Positions 21,217 through 32,151 of a DNA stretch of 64,000 nt are shown piece by piece; positions within the stretch are counted from its first letter, which is position 1; every line of letters starts with the position of its first letter. Location: positions 13,640,001-13,704,000 of the forward strand of contig JAKSXM010000014.1 in the NCBI GenBank assembly GCA_022575985.1. Reading direction: 5' to 3'. The translations under genes and the position numbers were made by a program. The notes under the pieces are model-generated. The model was not told where the DNA came from. It saw only the letters and a list, made by a program, of their open reading frames with translations, and did not search any database. This DNA is from Anagrus nilaparvatae (Eukaryota > Arthropoda > Insecta > Hymenoptera > Mymaridae).

Positions 21217-22567
21217 TGTACTGAGACGGTCACCCAGGGGGGTGAATAGTCGAGGTTCTTTTCGTACACTGACTATAGGATACACTGTAGATGGACTAGG
21301 TATAAATAAGTACACTTAATTATTTATGAAAAATAACAAAAAGAATAAAGTTTATTTAATATAAAAGTTCTACGTTGTGTTTACACTTTGTCACTGATTT
21401 ATAATCATAATTAAACAAAAAATAAATTTCTTTGATTGTATTGCATATAAGCAATTTTTCTATAAAATAAAAATTAACAAAAGAGTAAGTAATAATTACA
21501 AATTATTTATAATGCAAACTTTAAGCAAGAAAAATGTATATAATGCAAAATATTATATAAGCAGAGATACAAATTAAATTATTTACAAAATAATTTATAA
21601 AAAAATATAATGCAAAAGATAATTACTAAGCAAGTGCAAAATAAACTAAATATAAAAAAAAAATGTATAAAAGCGAAGCCAACAGCCAAAGCCACTAAAT
21701 ACATGCGTTACAGGGGAGATTCAAGTGGATTGACCGCTTAGGGTGGACTACCAACCCTGAGATGTCCCAGCTTGAGATCTACCCTTAAGAAGTTCCTGGA
21801 GTGGACTTCCAACCCCAGAAAGCACCACCTGAAGAATGTGAGTGGATTGACAAAATCGAGAGGGATACCAGCTCGACGTTGTCCCAACCCGTCTTCTTCA
21901 CGATGAGAACTCCTAGAGTGAAATACCAACTCTAAGAATTGTACTGCTTGGGAGTATGAGTGGATTGACTATATCGAGAGGAATGCCAGCTCGACGTAGT
22001 CTCAACCCGTACTTTACCAAGAGGCAGAATTACCTAGAGGAGCCGTGGAATACCAAGCGGACACTAGATAACTTGCTTGTGCAATGAACACAGAGCAAAT
22101 CAGGACGATTGTAGAAATCGCTCGTTATTTATAGTCTGTCGTGCCTATCTTTACAATGTATAAGAGAGTGCGCGGCATACTATTAAAAAAGAAAAGAAAA
22201 TATAATAATTTTGGAGCTTGATTTCTTACCCTTCCTATATGTTTCTTTATTAATAATTAATAGCACTCGATTCACTATTTTTTGTACTTAATTCTAATAT
22301 ACTTATTTAAACAAATTAATTAATTTTTAATTAATAAAAATAGAAAATAAAAAATAATGCTTTGTACTATATTTATATATCTCATGTTATTTCTATAGAG
22401 AGGAGCGCGCGCATCAGCTGACTATATTGTATGCGCGAGTTTCTCTCAATTATTTGTAATGTTATACTGGTATGGGTGCCGTGAGAGGGTTACTACATAA
22501 ACATCTTTTTGTTTATGATATATTTTTTTATTAAATGTGAGGGTTATATGGTAACCGTCTCAGTACA
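21217..22567. mobile_element. Putative solo LTR (or TIR element), 1351 bp, nested in A
   Basis: Begins TGTACTGAGACGGT and ends ACCGTCTCAGTACA, a perfect 14-bp inverted pair that also satisfies TG..CA. It is flanked by TATA on both sides (21213-21216 and 22568-22571), the target type of gypsy-like LTR elements. The interior holds a GC-rich block of about 118-bp direct repeats (for example GAGTGGATTGAC near 21840 and 21958). No coding potential. The long inverted ends leave a DNA transposon possible. Confidence 0.5.
21720..22075. repeat. ~118-bp direct repeats within the LTR-like insertion
   Basis: GAGTGGATTGAC followed by ATCGAGAGG and CAGCTCGACGT recurs at about 21840 and 21958. A weaker relative (AAGTGGATTGACC) lies near 21724. 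The block is clearly richer in G and C than the rest of the insertion. Confidence 0.6.
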
Positions 22568-22984
22568 TATATATAGTGTCAAATTATGCGTTTTCACGTA
22601 TAATTCTTATTAATTAAACTAAGTTTTATTTTTAGGAGGGTTGTCCAAGTCCTCCAGGGCCTCTGGCTATATTATTCGCAAAACTGTTCTAGATTTTGAA
22701 GACTTTTAAACTACTGGAATTATAGATATATGTAAATTGTTGGATTACTTACTTTCAGAATTTTTTTTTAAGTTGATTAAAATGAATAAACTGTAATTTG
22801 TTTTAAACTTGAACTAAGTTCTTTATTTAAAATAAACGAGATAAAATTGTTTAAATGAGGAAATTACACTTTAAAATTTTAATAAAATTAGTTAATAAAA
22901 ACTTAATAAAAATTTAATTAACAATTTAAAATTTAGATTTTTAAAATCAAGAGAAACTGAATCCAAAATATTAACACGAAAACC

Positions 22985-23240
22985 CGTGCACTGGCTTGAG
23001 GTAAATTGAAAGAGGCCGCCTTTAGGACGAGCATGAGTATTTATGCACTTGAACTTTGATAAGAATAATCCCTACTCTAATTTCCCACCCGCGACTCATC
23101 AACTTGAGATGTCAATATCTCATTGGCTGATAGAGATAGCGCCCGGCAAAGTACTCAAGAAGGGGACTACTCTTTTCAATTCTCAAGTTAGGCCCTCGCG
23201 CAAAATGCATGGAGGGGTACCCACGTCATGAAATAGATCA
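22985..23240. other. GC-richer patch of unknown nature inside A
   Basis: This stretch is richer in G and C than its neighbours and has no counterpart that I can find in element B. A 62-codon frame at 23043-23231 has no recognisable features. It may be another nested insertion. Confidence 0.3.
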
Positions 23241-24069
23241 CCTCATGATTAAGGTGTATATTTTGACTATTTAATCTATAATTTATGGATTTTTAGAACA
23301 AAGTTTTTCTATGAATATTTTAATTCTACACTGAGAATAACCCGTGGTTGAGTAAATGTTTTTGTACTTTGAACTCTTTGTTTTCCCATAAATATTTTAC
23401 GTTTTGAAATTCTTAGTGCTTTTGAACTAAGCTACTATTTTTCCGAGTCAAAATTTAAAACATTTAGAGGGAAATTCTTAGTTTTCATAATTTTTATTAG
23501 TAAAATTTTATGAGGGAATAATTTTCATTCCTCGGGAAAATTATACTCTGAAATATTAACTTTATACAATTACTTATTCTAGCGATAAAATTTAAAAATA
23601 TAAAACTTAGAATTATTTGAATAAAAATAACTATTTTAATAATAAAATTAAAAGTAGTTAATTAATTAATTTAATTTGAACATCAATTTTTCCTTTCCGA
23701 GCTTTAATTTTTCTTTAAAAACGTATGTGTCTTAAAACTTAAAAATTAAAACACGCAAAGGAAATGCACGATCTCTTAAATTGTTTTCACGATTCCTTTT
23801 ACATCCTTCATTGGCTAATTTTCGGTACCTATAGGAAAAATCGTTTTTCTCGCAAATGAAAATTTCAGGTACACGAATATCAGCCAAAAACGTGTAATTT
23901 CCGTGTTTTTCTCTAAATACTTCCCAGAGCATAATAATCTTTTAAAAATCATTCATACACGGGGAAAGATTTAGAGAGTATAAGCTTAAGCTACACGGAG
24001 AAAAATTTAGAGACGGCACCTGACGTTACAATAGACATATGTCTATAGCTCGTTGGTTCTTTTAGGCGC

Positions 24070-24282
24070 CTTCTACAATAGCCACATGCACAAATATGGA
24101 AGTACCTATGGATAGACATATATGTGTATGGCCAACCTAATATTAAAATCTGCCTTACCAGGTAAAAAGTCCTCAATAATTAATGTAGAAAAATAGAGGG
24201 CGCAGTTATCTGAAGGCTGGCCATACACAAATATATCTATCCATAGGTACTTCTATATTTCTGTATGTGGCTATTGTAGAAG
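24070..24282. repeat. 213-bp hairpin with ~65-bp arms inside A
   Basis: Arms 24070-24134 and 24218-24282 are near-perfect inverted complements (CTTCTACAATAGCCACATG at the left end; its complement, with one change, at the right). The loop is 83 bp. It is not obvious in element B, so it may be a small nested MITE. Confidence 0.6.
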
Positions 24283-25567
24283 CTGCCTTATACTACTGTA
24301 TAATAGTGTTAGTGTGTGATATTGTCAATCGTTTGATTTTTTTTTTGTCATTTGACTTTAAAAATAACACCCAAAGACCGTGCATATGTTTTTTTCAGGA
24401 TTTAACAAATAAATTGTCCCCACTACTATATTAATCCTCCGTTTTTTTATTTACTAAATAAATATGTTAATAAAAGCCATTTCTCATACTGCAGAAGTCA
24501 TGAAACTTCTGAAAAATAAAATGTAATCTAAGATTACAAGTATCAACAAATAGCGATGCAACTAATAAAATAAAATTCACGTCCCGCTCGGAATCACCGT
24601 GAGTTGACGTTTTAAGAGCGGGGGCTGAAATATTGACGACGTTTTTAGGGGCGGGGGGTAAAATGGACTTAGAATATTTTTGATTTAGGGACTTAGAACA
24701 ATTTGAAGTGGGAGTCAGCGCTTGATCAGGCCTTGATAAGAACAAGAACTTAGAATACTTTAGGTTTATGGACTTAGGATAATTTATATTTCGGGATATA
24801 TTTTAATTTCGATCTTTTTATAATAATTAGGGAATATACGTTAAAACTGTTATAAGTGAACATGTTCCATGATCGTTGGTTGTGTGAAAACACAAACCAG
24901 TTATAAGTTTTTTTCATTTTCTGTTAAATAATACAGGGGTAGTTTTATCCATTTTCGCCCCCGTACAGGAGTCAGTAAATTAAATAAAAGTTAAAATAAG
25001 ATAAAACTTTTTCAAATGCAAGATTAAAAGAAAAATAAAGAAAAAAACTCACATTGTATTAAAACTCTTAAAACGTGGCACTTATTAATTTGATCATTTG
25101 TTCCTAAATATTGTAAAAAATCCCATAAGATGGAAAGTTTTTGCTGCATTTTCCTATTTTCTTACCCAGTAGGACCCCAAATTCAGATTTAGCGATATAC
25201 AAAACCTACAGAAGAGTTTTTCTAATTCTGGTTATCGAATTCTTAAACCACTACAACACATTCTTACTTGAGTTTAATATTAATTTGGTAGTGAATTGAG
25301 GGGTATTAGAGTTCAAAGAAATTTTTTATTCAATTCTTTTCAGCTTACAAATAACAAGGTTAAAAAGTAAGGAGCGGATTTTTGGTGTTCTTTTTGGCCA
25401 ATACTTAAAAATTCTAACTATTCTTAACATTTCTATTTAAACATTATTATTGAACTCAATCAAATCAAAACTTTTAAAATCCCAAAATTAAAAAATTACT
25501 GAAACTCTTTTCTTGTTTTTTTTTTAACATGATCAGCTTCGCTCTACCCGTCATTGACGGTATCTAG

Positions 25568-25989
25568 TATTAATCAATTAAGCATAAAATAATAATTAAT
25601 TATGAAAAAATAAGAAAATAAATTTTTTTTTATAGTAAGGTCGACTCGACAAAATTTCGACCCTCAGTCGACGTCGTGTCGACTAAATGGCGACGGAAAA
25701 ACTCGACCATCTCTCGACTTGTTTTCGACGTCGAATCCTCTTCACTTTGACGTCGATTCGACGTTTCGCGCTGTCTGGGTACGAGGCGGGTTAATTATTG
25801 TCGTTATACCTTAATCTTTTTCAATAGGAATTCTATTTTTTTTTAAGTTACTTACTTAATTTTCTTGATTTTATACCAAAGTTTTTAAAATTAATTAATT
25901 GAAAATTATAGAATTAAAATAATCTTGAAAATAATATAGAAACAAAATATTTAATGAAAAAAATTTTTATAAATTAAAATTTTTAATTG
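25568..25989. other. AT-rich spacer with a TCGAC-dense cluster
   Basis: Within 25641-25770 the tetranucleotide CGAC or its complement GTCG occurs more than a dozen times (for example CAGTCGACGTCGTGTCGAC), in striking contrast to the AT-rich flanks. No coding frame is evident. The rest is AT-rich. Confidence 0.5.
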
Positions 25990-27121
25990 GTAGTCTAATT
26001 TCTGATCGGCAGCATGGTTTCATGAGTAACAGATCTACTGTCTCTAACCTGTCTATTTTTACTAATTACTTATTTAGCTCTATTAAAACCAAGTCTCAAA
26101 TTCATACAATATATTTAGATTTTAAAAAAGCCTTTGATCTAGTTGATCATGGAGTTTTGCTGCTGAAAATGAAGGGTTATGGGTTTCCTCAAATCTTCAT
26201 TAATTGGTTATTATCAGACTACCTTACTAATAGAACTTTAAATGTTAATATTAATGCAACAATATCTGACCCATTTATTGCTGGCTCTGGGGTACCTATG
26301 GGATCACATTTGGGACCGATATTGTTTTTAATTTTTATTGTCGACATTGTAGAATTCATTAAATTCTCTCAAATTTTACTATTTGCTGATGACATTAAAC
26401 TTTTTAACAAAATTGGTGATTATGCTGATTATAAGCATCTCCAAGATGATTTAAACAATATAATTGACTGGTGTTCATTGAACAAATTAAATTTAAATTT
26501 CAAAAAATATTTTACTGTTTCTTATGGTCGCTTTATTTCATTTAATTTTGAGTACCAATTGGCTGATGATGTTTATTGTTAAAAAACTGATGTTATAACC
26601 GATCTTGGTGTAATCATGGATCAGAAGTTAAGTTTTAATGATCACATAACATCAGTGGTCAGTAAGGCTAATAGATCCTAGGGATTCATCAAAAGACATT
26701 CTGGTAGTTTTAACTCTAATACTATCAGGGTGTTATATTTCAGTTTTGTAAAATCTATAATTATGTATGCTTCCAACATTTGGTGTCCGGTTTATGATTG
26801 CTCTATGGAAAGGCTTGAGAGAATTAACCATAGAGCGGTTAGATATCTGACATATAAGTGGACAAGTATGACCATGATTACACCATTATGGCAAGGAAAT
26901 TGGCTATACCAACCATTGAAGCTTCAATGAAAGCCAGTGATGTTATTTTTACTTATAAGATTATAGATGGAGAAATTAATTCCCCCACTCTATACAATTT
27001 ATACCCTATTAACAACTCATCGACCCTATATAACTATTGTTACAAAAAAATTCCTAAAATTCTAAAATCTAATTCTAAAACCACCACAGTTGCACTACAC
27101 AATAAAAAGACTATGCATTAA
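25990..27121 (+). pseudogene. Degenerate LINE reverse transcriptase, 5'-truncated (Jockey/CR1 group)
   Basis: The frame opens at ISDRQHGFM, which is RT domain 2, so the 5' part is absent. Recognisable motifs are YLDFKKAFDLVDHGVLL, GSGVPMGSHLGPILFLIFI and LLFADDIKLF (FADD at 26382-26393), then a thumb-like segment TDLGVIMDQKLSFNDHI. A TAA near 26581, a TAG near 26681 and a frame change near 26900 break it. The frames at 26022-26582, 26730-26930 and 26858-27121 are its pieces. It would have copied LINE RNA at the target site, but this copy is dead. Confidence 0.85.
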
Positions 27122-27416
27122 TATGGTTAATCCTTACTTTTTCTTCTTACCTTTTACGTAACCATATTCTAGCATTGTCTTTTATTTTTATACTTTACAT
27201 TATGTTACTTTTATTTTAAAATTTATAATTATTTATTTATGTGCAATTAAACGAATTACTGTTGAGAGATTATTGATATAAATTTTATTTTACTAGCTGT
27301 TTATTGTATAATTATTTTTAATTCAAATTTTGTAATTTGAATTAAATAATTTTGTAATTCAAATAGAAATCACATAATATTTGTATGTAATTAAAAAGGG
27401 AAACCGTTAATCCTAT
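27122..27416 (+). other. Probable 3' untranslated region of the preceding LINE fragment
   Basis: AT-rich sequence following the RT remnant, up to the start of the GTTT-bearing repeats. No poly-A tail is recognised. Confidence 0.35.
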
Positions 27417-28396
27417 ATCCTATATATATATATAAATCTTTAATTTTGTATGTTTGTTTGTTTGTTTGTTTGTTTGTTTGTTTGTTTGTCCGAAATGGAT
27501 AAACTAGAAAACGATAAAAGGTAGAGACGCGGGGTTTACGGCAAAAGATGGCAAAAATTACGGGTCAAAACATAGGCTAGGTTTCGTTTCGATTGATAAC
27601 GATAAAAATTTTTTATTTTGAAAAAACTGAATTTTCAAGAAAAAAATTTTTATCAAATTTTTAAAAAAAACCAAAAAAACAAAAAACCGAGGAAAAATTT
27701 TACTATAGAAAAGAATTTCATTCGTTTCGGGTATATTGTTTACGTATCCCCCTAAATTTTCAAGGCGATCGGTTTGATCTGTCAAAAGATACAATAATTT
27801 TTCGAAAATTATAAAAGTTTAGGACTAATCCTATCCTATATATATATATAAATCTTTAATTTTGTATGTTTGTTTGTTTGTTTGTCCGAAATGGATAAAC
27901 TAGAAAACGATAAAAGGTAGAGACGCGGGGTTTACGGCAAAAGATGGCAAAAATTACGGGTCAAAACATAGGCTAGGTTTCGTTTCTTATATATATATAA
28001 ATCTTTAATTTCGTATGTTTGTTTGTTTGTTTGTTTGTTTGTTTGTTTGTTTGTCCGAAATGGATAAACTAGAAAACGATAAAAGGTAGAGACGCGGGGT
28101 TTACGGCAAAAGATGGCAAAAATTACGGGTCAAAACATAGGCTAGGTTTCGTTTCGATTGATAACGACAAAAATTTTTTATTTTGAAAAAACTGAATTTT
28201 CAAGAAAAAAATTTTTATCAAATTTAAAAAAAAAACCAAAAAAACAAAAAACCGAGGAAAAATTTTAACATAGAAAAGAATTTCATTCGTTTCGGGTATA
28301 TTTTTTACGTATCCCCCTAAATTTTCAAGGCGATCGGTTTGATCTGTCAAAAGATACAATAATTTTTCGAAAATTATAAAAGTTAAGGACTAATAT
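27417..28396. repeat. Three tandem copies of a GTTT-microsatellite repeat
   Basis: Copies start at about 27417, 27835 and 27987 with TATATATAAATCTTTAATTT. A variable GTTT run follows, then a conserved body (CCGAAATGGATAAACTAG, then GAGACGCGGGGTTTACGG). Copies 1 and 3 are about 410 bp and nearly identical; copy 2 stops after about 150 bp. The minus-strand 78-codon frames at 27558-27794 and 28123-28359 are the same sequence in two copies and are not separate genes. Confidence 0.8.
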
Positions 28397-28680
28397 TATA
28401 TATATTTCTAATTTTTATTAGTCACTGATGTAGTAACTGAATATAGTAACTAAAAGAAACTTGAACAGCTTTTATCATCAAGCGGAACCCTAGAATGGAT
28501 AGTCGAGGGACACAACGACTGCTTGTGGATCCTATGGAAGGGTAGCGAAGCTTTGTATTGCTGATCACTAATTATTAGTCTGGGTTCGTATGCCCGTAAT
28601 TTTTATGATCCAGTAAATTTTAGATAATACTTAGGGTAAAAAAAGGTTATTTTACAAAATATTGAGTAACATAAAACAAC
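28397..28680. other. Spacer, no gene seen
   Basis: Mixed-composition sequence between the GTTT repeats and the GC-rich Helitron-like end. I recognise nothing in it. Confidence 0.35.
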
Positions 28681-28699
28681 ATATTTTTGGAAAAATAAA

Positions 28700-28771
28700 G
28701 TCGCAGGGGTCCAGGGGGCGCAGCCCCCATGGTGGCTGCCGGGGCGAGCGAAGCGAGCCGGAGGCAGCTAG
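28700..28771 (+). mobile_element. GC-rich palindromic end, Helitron-like 3' terminus
   Basis: Contains the inverted stretch GGGGGCGCAGCCCCC, then a hairpin with stem GCTGCC (28735-28740) and GGCAGC (28763-28768) enclosing the near-palindrome GGCGAGCGAAGCGAGCC. It ends in CTAG followed by T. A hairpin just before CTAG|T matches the 3' rule of Helitrons. The 5' end is not identified. Confidence 0.4.
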
Positions 28772-28827
28772 TAAATAAATAAATAAGTAAATAAATAAAT
28801 AAATAAATAAATAATAAATAATATTCA
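28772..28827. repeat. AAAT microsatellite
   Basis: About thirteen AAAT-type units with one AAGT interruption, directly after the GC-rich end. Confidence 0.9.
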
Positions 28828-28889
28828 TGGAACCACATTAATAATATAAATCACATCTACTCTTTAAGAATATGTGTGAATAAATAATA

Positions 28890-29329
28890 TTATATAAGTA
28901 TATACCTACTTTACCTACTTTTTTTATTCTTTTATTCTTTATTTAACCAGATTATTTTTATACAAAATTCCTAAGAGATGGACAAAACCATCTGTGCTAG
29001 GATTCTGGAGTACATATTATTTATTTATTAACAAAAGTAATTTTTTTTTTTTTTTATATATAACATTATTTATAATTATAAGATAATAGTATTTTTATAT
29101 AAACTCTATTTAATATTAAGCAAAATAACAATTTAATTAAATTATTCTTGTCATAGATAATCAAAAAAGAAAATAGAAAAATTTTAAATTTAAAATTAAA
29201 CTATTATATTCATAATACGTCTTTTTTACAATTATGATTAGGTAAATATTTACATATCACATATTTAATATATTTTTATTTTTATAAAATGATTTAAAAG
29301 GCTTTGGATTTATAAAAATTTTTAGTATT
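28890..29329 (-). other. LINE 3' untranslated region
   Basis: AT-rich. It includes a small stem-loop (AGATGG, loop, CCATCT near 28975-28995) and a tail of AATAAAG-like units at about 28925-28945, which resembles the short-repeat 3' tails of CR1/L2-type LINEs. Confidence 0.5.
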
Positions 29330-30530
29330 TCACATATTTACATTGTTGCTGCGTTGATAGAAGTTCTTGAGTTTGAGTTTTCTCACTTGGTATATATTAG
29401 ATGATGTTGCTGTTGAGTTGCCGATGGTTTTTAAATCAATATTTAAGTTGTTAAATTGAGTTATGGCATTATAGTAGCAGTTTTTCTTGTAAATTTCCTT
29501 ATTAATGTCTGGAATACGTAAGCTTTTATTTCTTGTACGACTTTGCGATTCAATAAACTGGTGAGATAGTTTCTCATAATAGTGCAATAGTGAGTGGAGA
29601 TGAAAAGTATTTTTAACAGTTAATATTTCTGATTTAAGATCAGGTAGTTTTTTTAGTATTCTGTTTATTAATTTCTGAAGAGAGCTTATTTCTTTGTTGT
29701 ACGCACCGCCCCAAGCTGTTATTCCGTAAGTCCATATGCTGTGACAGAATGCATAGTACATGGTATGTTTAATTTTTTTGTCTATACGGTTTAGTTTATA
29801 TAGTATAAATAAGAAATACCTTAATCTCTTCAAAATATTTTTAATGTGAGAGTCCCATTTTAGGTTAAAATCAATAGTAACACCTAAATACTTAACAATT
29901 CTGACTCTGTCAATTTGAATACCATCAATTTCCACTTTAATTGCGTTTTCCGTAGGGACGCTATCAATGTAACTTCCAAAAGTCATGAATACGGTTTTTT
30001 TGATGTTGATCGTTAATTTATTGCAATTAAACCATTGAGCTACTATACTTAGCCTCTTATTCATTAGTTTTTCAGATTTATCCCAAGTGTCTTCAATACT
30101 GAATATTGCAGTATCATCTGCATAGGAAAGAATGAAATTGTGTTTTAACAAGAGATCATTAATATATAGTATGAAAAATATTGGTCCAAGTATTGTTCCT
30201 TGAGGGACACCCGTAGTTACCGTGCTAGGAGAACTAAAGAATTCTTTATGTCTAACTCTTTGGAATCTGTTTTCTAAGTAGCTGCGCATTAATTCAAGTA
30301 TGTTTCCTCTTATACCATATCTATATAATTTTTTTAACAAGATGTTATGATCAACTGTATCGAATGCTTTGCTTAAATCAATGAAAGTTGCCATGGCTGC
30401 TTTATTTCTGTTGATTGCATCGTAGAGTGTATCAGTAAGTTCTGTAAGAGCTTCTTTGGTTCCTGTTCCTTTGAGGAAGCCAAATTGTTTATTTGATAAA
30501 ATATTATTTTTGTCAATAAAATTGATGAGT
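29330..30530 (-). pseudogene. LINE ORF2, reverse transcriptase part
   Basis: The ATG-initiated part is 354 codons (30394-29330), but the frame is open and homologous upstream to about 30530 (FIDKNNILSNKQFGFLKG). Motifs: FIDLSKAFDTVDHNILL, TTGVPQGTILGPIFFILYIN, LSYADDTAIF (YADD at 30124-30113), KYLGVTIDFNLKWDSHI, then a C-terminal region. The RT core looks intact. Upstream of 30530, a run of TTGTAGTAAATAA-like repeats (about 30530-30585) replaces the usual RT motif 1. Confidence 0.85.
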
Positions 30531-30562
30531 TATAAATTATTTACTACAATTATTTACTACAA

Positions 30563-31214
30563 TTAGTTACTACAATTATTCATATTACCAGCTTTGTATA
30601 TAGGGACAACTTCAGATTGCTTTAGGCTTAGTGGCCAAATACTTTTATCAATAGAAAGGTTGATTATGTAAGCAAAAGGTTCAGAAATATAATTTTTTAT
30701 CACTTTTAAGGTTCTTGAATTATTTCTATCTTCTCCACCTGTTTTATTAGGTGAATTTGCTATTAACTTTGAGATTTTATCTTTGTCAGTGTGTAACAGT
30801 AAAAAAGAATTTGAGGTAAAGTCAGGAAGTTGAAGACTATTACTTTGGTTATTATTAATTTCATTAGCTAAGTTAGATTCTACGTTGGTGAAGAGATCAT
30901 TAAAACAGTCTGGAATTTCTTGGCCATCTGTTAGCATTATACCATCTTTTTCTAAGTTTATTATATCGTTTTTTGTTTTATTTTTGTTAGATTTACCAGT
31001 TATTGAGTTAATAAACTCCCACATGTTTTTTGAATTGACAGGATTTTTTGGCTTTCTCATTTTCATGCATTTTTTTAGCAGCATTAATAACTTTAGATAA
31101 AATTTTTACATAATTTTTATATTCTGATTTAATATATTTATTATCTAAGTTTTTTTTATATAAGTTGTAGAGAAATTCTTTCTGTAGAGTTGAATTAAGT
31201 ATGCCAGAGGTCAT
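30563..31214 (-). pseudogene. LINE ORF2 linker between endonuclease and RT
   Basis: Two overlapping frames (31214-31008 and 31084-30563) are joined by a one-base slip in an A-run near 31050. The second reads NSKNMWEFINSITGK and later VVPIYKAGN, typical of the region just before LINE RT domain 1. It ends in a TAA at the repeat expansion near 30563. Confidence 0.75.
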
Positions 31215-31225
31215 CCACTCTTTTC

Positions 31226-32149
31226 TTAATATTTGCTTTTTTTTTTAGCTACTTTGTAAGATTTTTCTACATTAGTTTTGAGGATATTAATAAATTCCTT
31301 CGTGGCTAAGTTAGGGTCTTTACAGTGATAAATTTTGTTCCAATTTTCTTTACTAATGTTGTTTGCAAGTTTTTTATAATTTATGTATTTATATGTATTA
31401 TTATCAGATGAGTTTGGTTTTATATCTATGTCGCAAAAGATTGGATAGTGATTAGGCATAATACTGGTATAAACATAAGTTTCAAAATTTATTTTGGAAT
31501 TAGAGTAAATATGACCAATGCATGAGCCAAAAATTTTTCTGTCAGATCTTTCATTAGGTCTGGTGATAGATTGAATGAAAGGCATAAATCCAGAATCACT
31601 GAAATTATTTAGTAGGCTTTCTGAATCGTCAGTAGTATTTAATAAATTGATATTAAAGTCGCCAAAAATAAAGTAGTTTTTAAAATGATTATTTTGAATT
31701 AAAAATATTTTAATTACGTCAATAAGAATTGTGCTTTTAAGATTATGACATCTATATAAAGCTGAAATTTTTAGTTCAGTATTATCATTTTTGTTTATTT
31801 TTGCAGTCAGGATTTTAACATTGTCATGCTGAAATTTTTCAATGTTGGGTTGCAGATTTTTTTTTACATACATGACTACTCCATCAGAGACGTTTATTTT
31901 GCTTTCGTTATAGTAAGTATGATAATCATCGAAACTGTAATATTCAGGATATTTATTAATGGATGGTTTAGATTTTAGTGAGTAATTAATGTGTTGTTGA
32001 AGTAGAGTGAAATTTTTATTTAAACCTCTTATATTTAAATGTACTATTGTAAAGTTATTGAAATTTATCTCATTATTTAGATTTTCCAGGGTATCGCAAA
32101 TAATTTCAGAATTAGTGATCTCGTTGATATTACCATTTAAGGTAGCCAT
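31226..32149 (-). pseudogene. LINE ORF2, apurinic-type endonuclease, active site deleted
   Basis: 307 codons from the ATG of the UAAUG overlap. IVHLNIRGLNKNFTLL (motif I), VVMYVKKNL, FIFGDFNINLL (GDFN motif) and NHYPIFCDI (final histidine) identify the endonuclease that nicks target DNA. Between SLKSKPSI and NKYPEYYSF the segment that normally carries the catalytic glutamate (ETW-type motif) is absent, so this copy cannot be active. The frame ends KKKSKY at an A-run, and the linker continues in another frame. Confidence 0.8.
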
Positions 32150-32151
32150 TA
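32147..32151 (-). promoter_or_regulatory. UAAUG ORF1 stop / ORF2 start overlap
   Basis: On the minus strand the ORF1 stop TAA and ORF2 ATG share a base (TAATG). In the silkworm LINE SART1 the same pentamer allows ORF2 translation by termination-reinitiation. A similar use here is an inference. Confidence 0.6.

Larger units (their letters stand above)
19692..25567 (+). mobile_element. Helitron/Helentron-like non-autonomous element A
   Basis: Starts TAGAGCGAAGCTCTACC. Near the right end it has the exact inverted 12-mer AGCTTCGCTCTA (25535-25546), then a hairpin (CCGTC-ATT-GACGG, 25548-25560), then TATCTAG, with T as the next base. An A precedes the left end and no target duplication is seen. 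Subterminal inverted repeats, a 3' hairpin, a CTAG end and insertion at A|T are hallmarks of Helitron/Helentron (DINE-1-like) elements. Element B at 58384-62094 is a second copy in opposite orientation. No Rep/helicase gene is present. Parts of A absent from B include 20281-20935, the LTR-like insertion at 21217-22567 and much of 22572-24330. Confidence 0.6.

Noticed and set aside
27558..28359. Two 78-codon frames that look like duplicated genes
   Set aside because: They are the same segment in two copies of a microsatellite-led repeat. Phe/Lys-rich runs come from homopolymers.
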